Shown here piece by piece: positions 1 to 5,225 of a stretch of DNA of 5,225 nucleotides. Numbering within the stretch: position 1 is the stretch's first letter; each line of letters begins with the position of its first letter. The notes beneath the pieces are model-generated. The model saw only the letters and a list, made by a program, of their open reading frames with translations, searched no databases and had not been told where the DNA came from. The position numbers and the translations under genes are program-made. The DNA comes from a bacterium. Lineage in GTDB: Bacteria > Verrucomicrobiota > Kiritimatiellia > UBA8416. The DNA lies in NCBI GenBank assembly GCA_020048935.1, contig JAIFLS010000178.1, positions 1-5,225 on the forward strand, read 5' to 3'.

Positions 1-398
1 CGGTTGTTTTCCGACTGTAGCAGACGTCCGATCTCCGCCAGGCAGCGCACATGCGGGCCGGTCTGGACCGATGAAGAAAGAATCAGGATAATAATCCTGG
101 AGGGTTGACCATCGGCACTTTTGAAATCAATCCCTTTCTGCTTCAGCCCGACAGCCACCAGCAACCGGTCAATCGAAGCGGCTTTCCCGTGCGGGACCGC
201 CAGCCCGTTTTCAAGACTGGTGCTCATCTTCGCCTCGCGCTCCATCACCACGCGCACAACCTCTTCAAAATTGCGCAGGCGGTGTTTTTTGTGCAGCAGG
301 CCGATGAGCTCCATGATGGCGGCATCACGACTCGTGGCGGTCAGTTCCATTCTGATGCAGGCGAGATCCAATCCGTTCTTTAACATCTCATTGGGCAT
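1..398 (-). CDS. PTS EIIA type-2 domain protein (fructose/PtsN-like), 3' end outside the window
   Basis: Translation from ATG at 398 gives 132 residues in an unbroken frame that leaves the window at base 1. Family members are about 150 residues, so roughly the last 20 are missing. The active-site block is NGLAVPHGK, residues 64-72, with His70 as the expected phosphorylated histidine. A second family block, PHVRCLAEIGRLL, lies at residues 115-127. Known role: EIIA accepts phosphate from HPr or NPr in the cytoplasm and either passes it to a sugar-specific EIIB or, in the PtsN branch, acts as a regulator. No EIIB or EIIC is visible, so I cannot separate transport from regulation. The start is supported by GAAGGG 4 bases or fewer upstream. 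Met5 is an alternative start with a longer spacer. The protein stands alone on its strand behind a leader of more than 80 bases. Confidence 0.93.
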   Translation of the reverse strand, partial: MPNEMLKNGLDLACIRMELTATSRDAAIMELIGLLHKKHRLRNFEEVVRVVMEREAKMSTSLENGLAVPHGKAASIDRLLVAVGLKQKGIDFKSADGQPSRIIILILSSSVQTGPHVRCLAEIGRLLQSENN

Positions 399-426
399 AA
401 ACCCTTCCCGGAAAGAAACCAGCCCC

Positions 427-446
427 GCAGCTAAATACCGAGCTGC
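427..446 (-). promoter_or_regulatory. Small hairpin in the EIIA gene leader
   Basis: GCAGCT (427-432) and AGCTGC (441-446) form a perfect 6-bp stem with an 8-base loop, about 29 bases upstream of the EIIA start codon. No U-tract follows on either strand, so it does not look like an intrinsic terminator. It could influence leader folding or ribosome access. Six-base arms can also arise by chance. Confidence 0.3.
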
Positions 447-490
447 TGACCAGAATTGCCTTCCCTAGAAAAACAATTAACCATCATGCC

Positions 491-517
491 TCTATATAAA
501 CCCTTACCGCGCGTCAA
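491..517 (-). promoter_or_regulatory. Candidate sigma70-type promoter for the EIIA gene
   Basis: On the minus strand there is a TTGACG -35 box (512-517, 5 of 6 consensus) followed by the AT-rich element TATATAGAGG. TATAGA at 491-496 gives a 15-base spacer, which is short. TAGAGG at 489-494 gives 17 bases but a poorer box. Transcription from here would produce a leader of roughly 80-90 bases. The -35 match is good and the -10 assignment is uncertain. Confidence 0.4.
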
Positions 518-532
518 TTTTTTCTTTTGGCG

Positions 533-550
533 CCCTCCCTCCGCCCTCCC
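533..550 (-). other. G-quadruplex motif upstream of the EIIA promoter
   Basis: The minus strand reads GGGAGGGCGGAGGGAGGG: four runs of three G with loops of 1, 4 and 1 bases. This meets the standard G3 N1-7 rule and is the short-loop type known to be most stable. It lies 15 bases upstream of the proposed -35 box (512-517), on the non-template strand for the EIIA gene. That it folds or regulates is inference. Confidence 0.5.
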
Positions 551-574
551 GGAACGTGCTCACAGTACTGCTAT

Positions 575-694
575 TTAAAGAAATTGCTGAACCCACCGAA
601 ATACTGCGAATAGATATAGAAATGCGAAAAGTGCAAATGACGATGTGGAAGCCATGAAAGGCAGTCGCACACCAAGAGCGTGCCGACTGAATCA
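575..694 (-). other. In-frame continuation of the 692-1072 ORF past its TGA
   Basis: After the TGA at 692-694 the same frame stays open for 38 codons, up to TAA at 575-577. It encodes a basic stretch and then a strongly hydrophobic segment (FALFAFLYLFAVF) ending in WVQQFL. It contains its own ATG at 655, which would give a 26-residue single-helix peptide. Three readings are possible: a real longer gene broken by a nonsense change (CGA to TGA would be one C-to-T step), an independent micro-ORF, or chance. Chance is plausible because T-rich DNA readily encodes Phe and Leu. Confidence 0.25.
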
Positions 695-1072
695 AATCCG
701 CAGAGGAATGATCCCATCCCAGCTAGTCCTGTCGCCAGAATTCCTGGTTTTCAGCCAATATAGCCAGGAACGACAGTCGTCTTGCGTCAAGCTGCAAATG
801 GAGAACGCGAGGGGCTGCATATCCAGATGCGCGGCAAACTCGCCAAGACCCTCCATGAAAAACTCGCCATTCGTCTCCGCTACACCGATCGTGGTAATCG
901 GCATCCCCTCGAACACTCTGTCAGAAGCACCTCGCGCCAAGCTCCAGAAAATCCCGAGCATCATCAGGCCATGCACGAAGCAGGCCAACAGACGTCGATT
1001 CCTGGAATCACGTCGAAGACTGGAAAAAAACCTGAATGTAAGTTCTCGGTTAAAAAGCGACATAGGGATCAC
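692..1072 (-). CDS. Hypothetical small membrane-anchored protein
   Basis: I do not recognise a family. The frame from GTG at 1072 encodes 126 residues; ATG at 1063 (residue 4) is an equally good start. An in-frame TAA at 1085-1087 bars any longer version. A basic N-terminus (residues 9-27, many Arg) is followed by one hydrophobic helix at about 28-46, with ARG after it. A mixed, acid-containing region of about 80 residues then follows, consistent with an N-in, C-out anchored protein. The composition looks more protein-like than the overlapping plus-strand frames. Against it: no good ribosome-binding site (only AAGACGG before the GTG), modest length, and a stop followed by more hydrophobic in-frame sequence. 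It is divergent from the TPR lipoprotein gene and has a weak promoter-like pair upstream. It may be a real orphan gene or the remains of one. Confidence 0.4.
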   Translation of the reverse strand: MIPMSLFNRELTFRFFSSLRRDSRNRRLLACFVHGLMMLGIFWSLARGASDRVFEGMPITTIGVAETNGEFFMEGLGEFAAHLDMQPLAFSICSLTQDDCRSWLYWLKTRNSGDRTSWDGIIPLRI

Positions 1073-1100
1073 AACCGTCTTGAATTATTCGGACATTGTG

Positions 1101-1130
1101 ATGCTAACACCATGCCGAATTGATTTGCAA
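1101..1130 (-). promoter_or_regulatory. Weak promoter-like pair before the hypothetical membrane gene
   Basis: TTGCAA (1125-1130) and TAGCAT (1101-1106) are separated by 18 bases on the minus strand, each matching 4 of 6 sigma70 consensus positions. The surrounding DNA is AT-rich: 22 of 60 bases in 1081-1140 are G or C. A start near 1094 would leave a leader of about 20-30 bases before the GTG/ATG. A perfect TATAAT also occurs further upstream on this strand (1194-1199) but lacks a well-placed -35 box. Confidence 0.25.
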
Positions 1131-1180
1131 CTAATTTCACCGCCCCCTCCTTCCCGTTTTCACGTCATCGCTTCAAATGC

Positions 1181-1209
1181 TTTACAGTTGGCGATTATAC
1201 CGGCATAGT
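1181..1209 (+). promoter_or_regulatory. Candidate promoter for the TPR-CvpA-DUF6941 operon
   Basis: TTTACA (1181-1186, 5 of 6 consensus) is followed by a 17-base spacer and CATAGT (1204-1209, 4 of 6). Transcription would begin near 1216, about 20 bases before the start codon of the lipoprotein gene. TAGTAT and TATAGC nearby are alternative -10 boxes with poorer spacing. Confidence 0.4.
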
Positions 1210-1220
1210 ATAGCTGTACT
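1207..1220 (+). promoter_or_regulatory. Near-palindrome at the expected transcription start of the operon
   Basis: AGTATAGCTGTACT is a 14-base inverted repeat with a single mismatched pair (T1211 against G1216). It touches the proposed -10 box and covers the predicted start point, a common place for a repressor site. A second dyad, TATAC (1196-1200) and GTATA (1208-1212), overlaps it. No regulator gene is in the window to pair with it. Confidence 0.25.
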
Positions 1221-1226
1221 TGTCAC

Positions 1227-1231
1227 GGAGG
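1227..1231 (+). promoter_or_regulatory. Ribosome-binding site of the TPR lipoprotein gene
   Basis: GGAGG lies 4 bases (TTTC) before ATG 1236. The spacing is tight but the core is perfect. It fixes this ATG as the start, which also places a proper signal peptide at the N-terminus. Confidence 0.75.
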
Positions 1232-1235
1232 TTTC

Positions 1236-2834
1236 ATGTCGACCAGAACATCTTTTTGCCTTTTCAACGCCCGGCGACTCGGACTGGCCCTTTTGGTTGC
1301 CGCCTTGTCCGGCTGCAGGCGCCAGCCCCCGGAACCCGATGGGCTTCTGGCGGAGGCCCGCCAGCTCATGCAGGACGGGGACTTCGCCGCCGCTCGCGAC
1401 ACCCTGCTGCAGGTATCCGCCGAGCAGCCACAGAGCCTGACAGCCCAAGTGAATCTCGCCCTGGTATACTGGAAACTTGGCGACTTCACCGCCGCCGCCG
1501 CCGCGCTCAACCGCGCCACGGAACTCGCCCCGCAAGACAAGCGGATCTGGGAACTTCGCGCCCACCTGCTGATCCAGACCGGCAATCCCGAAGGGGCCAT
1601 CGAAGTCCTCGGCAATATCAAGAACCAGGACGCCGCCACCTTGACCCTCAGAAGCCTGGCCGACCAGCGCAACGGTAATCCGGACCTGGCTCTCTACCAT
1701 CTCGAGCAGGCCCTGAAACGGGATCGTTTCCATGCGCCGGCACTCCACAACCTCGCCATGCTGCAGCGCGACCAGATGGACGCACCGGTCGAAGCCATGG
1801 CCGCCTGGCGTCGTTTCCGGGAAGCCGATCCGCAGAATCCGCGCGCCGCCATACCGGACGATGCGTTCCTCGGGGAGCCTGCCACACCGGAACCCCCCGC
1901 AGACGGCACACCGCCCGGAACCGGCCCCGCCGTGAAGCCCACCTCCGGGCCAACGGTTCGCAACGCGTCACCAACCACGGAACCGCCGGCAGCACTGGCT
2001 GTACCAGTGGTGCCGCCAGTCCCCCCCGTGCCCCCCGCCACGCAAGCCAGGCCGCAACCCGTGCCGCCTGCGGCCAACCCCGCGCAGACGCCTGCAACCG
2101 CACAGGGACTGATCCAGAAAGCAAACCGCGAGATCGCGGCGGGCAATAACGACAGTGCGCTGGTCGTGCTGAAGGAGGCGGTACAACGCTATCCCGACAA
2201 TGCCGATGCCGTCTGGGCCCTGGCTGCCTTCTATGACAAGCAGCTCGGTCTAAAGGAACGTGCCGACGGACTCTACAAGACCTTCCTGGCCATGTTCCCG
2301 AACGACCCCCGCGCGAAATCCATCCGGACCACCACACCACCGCCTCCGCCGAAAGCTCCACCGGCCGCCGCCTCATCCTCCCCGGATTTCTTCCAGAAAG
2401 GCCTTGAACACTACGGGCGGCAGGAATGGGACGCCGCCATTGCCGCCTACCGGCAGGCGCTCTCCATGGATCCGCGCTCGGAAAGCTGCGCCTACAACCT
2501 TGGCTTGACCTACAAGGCCAAGAACGACCTCGATGCCGCCGCCGCCGCTTTCCGTCATGCCTTGAACATCGAGCCGGATATGGTGAAATCGCTCTACATG
2601 CTGGGGCTGACCGAGATCCAGCGTAAACGCAACGCCGATGCCCTGACCCACCTGAACCGGCTCATCCGCATCCAGCCCGACTTCGCCAAGGCTCACTACC
2701 TGCTCGGAACCGTGTATCAGACGGAGAACCGCCCGGATATCGCCGCGCATCATTTTGAGCGCTTCCTTGAGCTGGATCCGGACGACAAGGCGGCCCCCCA
2801 GGTCAAACGCTGGCTCGAGCAGCACCGGAGATAA
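1236..2834 (+). CDS. TPR-repeat lipoprotein with proline-rich linkers (532 aa)
   Basis: The protein begins with a lipoprotein signal: NARRLGLALLVAALSGC, with lipobox LSGC and Cys27 as the lipidation site. Position +2 is Arg rather than Asp, which under the E. coli rule would favour the outer membrane. Three helical-repeat modules follow. Module A (about 34-200) has around five TPR-like units, for example ALVYWKLGDFTAAAAALNRA. A long Pro/Ala/Thr linker spans about 206-288. Module B (about 288-360) is a shorter TPR-like pair. A second proline-rich linker lies at 365-383. Module C (383-518) has four tandem TPRs in exact 34-residue register starting at 383, 417, 451 and 485. TPRs bind other proteins, so a periplasm-facing scaffold or assembly factor is a reasonable inference; no enzyme motif is visible. 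It is the first gene of a tight operon, with 3 bases before the CvpA-family gene. A specific function cannot be assigned. Confidence 0.95.
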   Translation: MSTRTSFCLFNARRLGLALLVAALSGCRRQPPEPDGLLAEARQLMQDGDFAAARDTLLQVSAEQPQSLTAQVNLALVYWKLGDFTAAAAALNRATELAPQDKRIWELRAHLLIQTGNPEGAIEVLGNIKNQDAATLTLRSLADQRNGNPDLALYHLEQALKRDRFHAPALHNLAMLQRDQMDAPVEAMAAWRRFREADPQNPRAAIPDDAFLGEPATPEPPADGTPPGTGPAVKPTSGPTVRNASPTTEPPAALAVPVVPPVPPVPPATQARPQPVPPAANPAQTPATAQGLIQKANREIAAGNNDSALVVLKEAVQRYPDNADAVWALAAFYDKQLGLKERADGLYKTFLAMFPNDPRAKSIRTTTPPPPPKAPPAAASSSPDFFQKGLEHYGRQEWDAAIAAYRQALSMDPRSESCAYNLGLTYKAKNDLDAAAAAFRHALNIEPDMVKSLYMLGLTEIQRKRNADALTHLNRLIRIQPDFAKAHYLLGTVYQTENRPDIAAHHFERFLELDPDDKAAPQVKRWLEQHRR

Positions 2835-2837
2835 CCC

Positions 2838-3374
2838 ATGGAAGCCATGCCCGATCTCTCCATCACGGATATCCTGGCGATTTTGCTGATTGTCATCGGC
2901 GCGATACAGGGATTCTTACGCGGGCTTTCCGGCGAAATGGCACGACTGGCCGGTGCCGTCATCGCGTTTATCGGCGGCACGCTGCTGCACGAGCCGGTCG
3001 GCCAGTTCGTCAGCACCCACACGCGCATGGAAGCCAGACCGGCGCAGACACTGGCCTTTATCGCCACGGTCATCATCGCCGTGCTGATCATGCTCGCCGT
3101 CCGCGTAGTGCTCAGTAAGATCATCAAAGGCGTGTTCTCACCGGTATTCGACAAGACCGGCGGCATCCTGGCGGGACTGCTGCGGATGAGTATCTTCACC
3201 TGCATCCTCTTTATCATCATGAACATGGTTCCGGTCGATTCCCTGAACCGGCTGTTCGGCGAACAATCCGCCGTAGGCAGTTTCATGGTCCGCTACGTAC
3301 CCACGGTCGAGAAGACGCTGGAAGCCGCCGGTATCCCGGCATTCCAGCGGCAAACAGAGGAACCGCAACCATGA
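2838..3374 (+). CDS. CvpA-family inner-membrane protein (178 aa)
   Basis: Four hydrophobic segments lie at about 9-25, 35-51, 71-95 and 109-129, followed by a soluble tail. This is the usual CvpA layout and length. Family-type features are the DILAILLIVIGAIQGFLRGL start with RGLSGE after the first helix, and DKTGGILAGLLRM leading into the fourth helix. CvpA of E. coli is linked to colicin V production and envelope stress tolerance; its molecular activity is not settled, so no reaction can be stated. The start at 2838 is favoured by GGAG (2827-2830) with a 7-base spacer, inside the end of the upstream gene. ATG 2847 (Met4) is possible. The gene begins 3 bases after the TPR lipoprotein stop and overlaps the next gene by 4 bases, so translation is probably coupled. 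Confidence 0.93.
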   Translation: MEAMPDLSITDILAILLIVIGAIQGFLRGLSGEMARLAGAVIAFIGGTLLHEPVGQFVSTHTRMEARPAQTLAFIATVIIAVLIMLAVRVVLSKIIKGVFSPVFDKTGGILAGLLRMSIFTCILFIIMNMVPVDSLNRLFGEQSAVGSFMVRYVPTVEKTLEAAGIPAFQRQTEEPQP

Positions 3375-3802
3375 CTACGCCCGCCATGCTTCCCGACCTG
3401 CAATCCAGCCTGGTCTGCGACGATGTCCGCCAGGAACGCAACGGCAAGTTCATCCTGATCGGGATCTTCGACGCGATCGCCGTACCCCAGTACCCGGCCA
3501 CGTTCCACCGTCTCTGCATGGTGAACCGCTGGTGCTGCGGGGATGGGGAATTCACACAGCAGAGCCGCCTGCTGAAGCCGGACGGCGTCACCGTCCTGAC
3601 CGAGGGGAAACCCATCGCCGTCAAGCTGTCGAGCAACACCTCGACCGCGACATGCGTTGAAATCTTCCTGAATATCCAACTCGAGCATCCGGGCGTCTAC
3701 TGGACGGAAATCCTGCTCGACGGCCAATTGAAACTGCGCTACCCGCTCAGGGCCGGCCTGGTACCGGCGGCACCACCGCGGCCGCCCGCTCAGCCAGCAT
3801 AG
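3371..3802 (+). CDS. DUF6941-like small protein (143 aa)
   Basis: No signal peptide or membrane helix is seen, so it is probably cytoplasmic. Residues 14-33 contain LVCDDVRQE and GKFILIGIF. A later segment, PGVYWTEILLDG (107-118), is followed by PLRAG. Alternating polar and hydrophobic stretches suggest a beta-sandwich fold. From memory, CDDVR...GK..LIG(I/V) near the N-terminus and a Y..EILLDG strand near the C-terminus are typical of DUF6941; I cannot run a profile search. The function is unknown. The ATG overlaps the TGA of the CvpA-family gene (ATGA), with GAGG ten bases upstream. The last 14 residues (130-143) are a Pro/Ala tail, and the last 18 codons lie antisense to the end of dnaG, so this tail may be shaped by the overlap rather than by function. 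Confidence 0.9.
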   Translation: MTTPAMLPDLQSSLVCDDVRQERNGKFILIGIFDAIAVPQYPATFHRLCMVNRWCCGDGEFTQQSRLLKPDGVTVLTEGKPIAVKLSSNTSTATCVEIFLNIQLEHPGVYWTEILLDGQLKLRYPLRAGLVPAAPPRPPAQPA

Positions 3803-5225
3803 CGAATTCGATCTGGATCACGATTTGTCCGGTGTCCCAATGCTGCAGGGCCTTCAAGTCCATGGTGATCTGGATGCGCCGGGCCGCCGACGACGGATCC
3901 GTCGCGCCGCTTCCCGGCAACACCAGTCGCCGGCGCTCCTCATGCAGGAACCGGCGCCAGAAACCGAGAATCAGATCCTGCATGGCATCATGCCGCGTGT
4001 AATCGTCCCCCCGGATACGCACCGGTTGACCTCGTAACGCTTTCCAGAAGGCATGCACCGAGGCATCCGCGTCACCCGGATCGTGACAGGCCAGATACTC
4101 GCCCGGATCGCACCCTTCCCTTGCCGCCGCCAGCATCAATTCCACCAACCGGCGGCAAACCGGACTTTGCAGCAATCGCAGAGGCAGGTATTCCTCCACC
4201 AGCCTGGCCATGACCGGGTCATCCGCACCCTGCACCAGATGCTCGCACAACGCCCGCTCCTCGGGGGGCATGGGCATGATACCGCTTGGCGGCTTGGCCG
4301 CCGTTGCCGATTTGCCCCCCGATGCGCGCAGCATCTGCAGTACTTCCGGCGGCGGCTCATCGGGTTCCAACTCTGGCGGCACCTCCGCATCGCCAAACGG
4401 AGACACCGATTCCGACGGAGCCCCCTCCCCTGCATCAGGGTGCACTCCTGTGCGCGCACCCTCTCGCCCGCCACCCGCCGGTCCCGCCCGGCGGGCATGG
4501 CGTTCCGCCTGCAGGCGGTGCTCCGCTTCCATCACGGCCAGGTCCGACTCCAGCGCGTGCTGCGGCAACCCCAGCAGCGCGGCCGATTCCTGCAGCATCC
4601 GTTCGCGCTGTACCGCGTTGGGACTGTGGCAAAGCGTTTCAAGAACCGCATTGGCGATCCGGGCCGTCGCCGCGATCCCGCGGGCATCCTGCTCGCGGGC
4701 GCTGAGCACGCGGATCTGGTAAGCCACCACGGAGTCGGCATGCTCAAGCCGCTCGCGGAACGCATCCGCCCCGTTCGCCCGCAGGAACGAATCCGGATCC
4801 TCGCCCGCCGGCAGCACCGCCACCCGCACGACCAGCCCGGCCTTCATGAAAAGATGCGCCGTCTTGACCGCCGCCGCCTGGCCGGCCGCATCGGCATCGA
4901 ACACCAGGACGACACTGTCGGCGTAGTTCTTCAGGAGCTGCACATGATCCTCGGTGAACGCGGTCCCTTGCGCCGCGATGGCATTCGTGAAACCGTGCTG
5001 GTGGCAGCGCACAACGTCGATCTGCCCCTCGCAGACCATTGCCTCGCGCGAGGGACTGTTCACGATATGCCGCCGCGCCTTGTCCAGCCCGTAGAGCACA
5101 CGGCCTTTGGAGAAAATCAGGGTCTCCGGACTGTTGACGTACTTCGGCTGCTTGGGATCCTTGATCAGGATACGCGCACTGAAGGCGATCACCCGCCCCT
5201 GGGAATCGTGTATGGGGAACATCAG
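3747..5225 (-). CDS. dnaG: DNA primase DnaG, C-terminal part (5' end outside the window)
   Basis: The open frame enters at base 5225 (Leu, then Met at 5222) and ends at TGA 3747-3749. The zinc-binding domain and the start of the polymerase core are missing. Numbering from that Met: MFPIHDSQGRVIAFSARIL, KYVNSPETLIFSKG (27-40) and LYGLDKAR (43-50) are core DnaG motifs. The TOPRIM domain has the catalytic Glu65 in VCEGQIDV, Asp109 and Asp111 in VFDADAAG, and Asp142 and Asp144 in LPAGEDPDSFL; all metal-binding acids are present. A helical region (to about 245) precedes a Gly/Pro/Ala-rich linker (about 245-320). A C-terminal helical part (about 320-480) sits where other DnaG proteins bind the DnaB helicase. 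DnaG makes the RNA primers for lagging-strand replication. The Met at 5222 is not a real start, because family motifs precede it in full-length DnaG. The gene is convergent with the DUF6941-like gene and overlaps it by 56 bases. Confidence 0.98.
   Translation of the reverse strand: MMFPIHDSQGRVIAFSARILIKDPKQPKYVNSPETLIFSKGRVLYGLDKARRHIVNSPSREAMVCEGQIDVVRCHQHGFTNAIAAQGTAFTEDHVQLLKNYADSVVLVFDADAAGQAAAVKTAHLFMKAGLVVRVAVLPAGEDPDSFLRANGADAFRERLEHADSVVAYQIRVLSAREQDARGIAATARIANAVLETLCHSPNAVQRERMLQESAALLGLPQHALESDLAVMEAEHRLQAERHARRAGPAGGGREGARTGVHPDAGEGAPSESVSPFGDAEVPPELEPDEPPPEVLQMLRASGGKSATAAKPPSGIMPMPPEERALCEHLVQGADDPVMARLVEEYLPLRLLQSPVCRRLVELMLAAAREGCDPGEYLACHDPGDADASVHAFWKALRGQPVRIRGDDYTRHDAMQDLILGFWRRFLHEERRRLVLPGSGATDPSSAARRIQITMDLKALQHWDTGQIVIQIEFAMLAERAAAVVPPVPGRP

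Noticed and set aside
105..468. Two overlapping plus-strand open frames over the EIIA gene
   Set aside because: They are shadows of the minus-strand EIIA frame, which carries the conserved PHGK motif; the plus-strand products have no recognisable features.
563..570. CAGTACTG palindrome as an operator
   Set aside because: An eight-base palindrome with no partner and no clear promoter relation is expected by chance.
504..695. Minus-strand 63-codon frame starting at TTG 695
   Set aside because: TTG start with no ribosome-binding site, Ser/Ile-repeat composition, and its end runs through the G-quadruplex and promoter region.
645..1208. 187-codon plus-strand open frame
   Set aside because: Ser/Arg/Pro-rich product with no domain, no membrane segment and no good ribosome-binding site. 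The opposite strand gives a more protein-like product.
1490..1506. GCC trinucleotide tract as a microsatellite
   Set aside because: It encodes the Ala-rich helix of a TPR, and a similar tract recurs at about 2535 in another TPR; codon bias explains it.
1182..1748. Long minus-strand frames antisense to the TPR lipoprotein gene
   Set aside because: GC-rich DNA gives long open antisense frames; the plus strand has a signal peptide, lipobox and in-register TPRs.
3752..3768. GCCGG/CCGGC hairpin as a terminator between the convergent genes
   Set aside because: The stem has only 5 base pairs, there is no U-tract on either strand, and it lies inside both coding sequences.
4210..4722. Plus-strand open frames over dnaG
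   Set aside because: Low-complexity Ser/Pro/Arg products antisense to a well-recognised primase.
1..5225. CRISPR arrays, tRNA or rRNA genes, insertion sequences, prophage or toxin-antitoxin genes
   Set aside because: No spaced direct repeats, cloverleaf-like sequence, transposase motifs, terminal inverted repeats or recognisable toxin pairs were found on either strand.

Overview
The window looks like the chromosome of a GC-rich, Gram-negative-type bacterium. The coding regions on the right are clearly GC-rich. The first complete gene encodes a lipoprotein with a classical lipobox, and all ORFs use the standard code. A short CDDVR-type DUF6941-like protein next to a proline-rich TPR lipoprotein makes me think of the PVC group (Verrucomicrobiota, Kiritimatiellota or Lentisphaerota). 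That placement comes from memory of the families and is a weak inference.

Left part (1-1235). A type-2 (fructose/PtsN-like) PTS EIIA gene runs leftward and leaves the window before its stop codon. Upstream of it lies a long AT-richer stretch. It holds a G-quadruplex motif, a plausible promoter and a leader with a small hairpin. It also holds one leftward candidate gene (692-1072) for a small one-helix membrane protein. That frame continues past its TGA for 38 more sense codons, which encode a second hydrophobic segment. From about 1073 to 1235 is a divergent intergenic region with weak promoter-like signals on both strands and a near-palindrome just before the rightward operon.

Central part (1236-3802). 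Three rightward genes are tightly packed: a 532-residue TPR lipoprotein, a CvpA-family four-helix membrane protein starting 3 bases after it, and a small DUF6941-like protein overlapping it by 4 bases (ATGA). The spacing argues for one operon. The products would be a lipid-anchored scaffold, an inner-membrane protein and a small probably cytoplasmic beta-rich protein, but nothing in the sequence proves a shared function.

Right part (3747-5225). The C-terminal two-thirds or so of DnaG primase lies on the minus strand and enters from the right edge. Its TOPRIM acidic residues are intact, and it has an unusual low-complexity linker. Its 3' end overlaps the convergent DUF6941-like gene by 56 bases. 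I found no tRNA, rRNA, CRISPR array, insertion sequence or phage gene, and no convincing new defence or mobile system. The most useful leads are the convergent overlap, the interrupted small membrane ORF and the G-quadruplex upstream of the EIIA gene.
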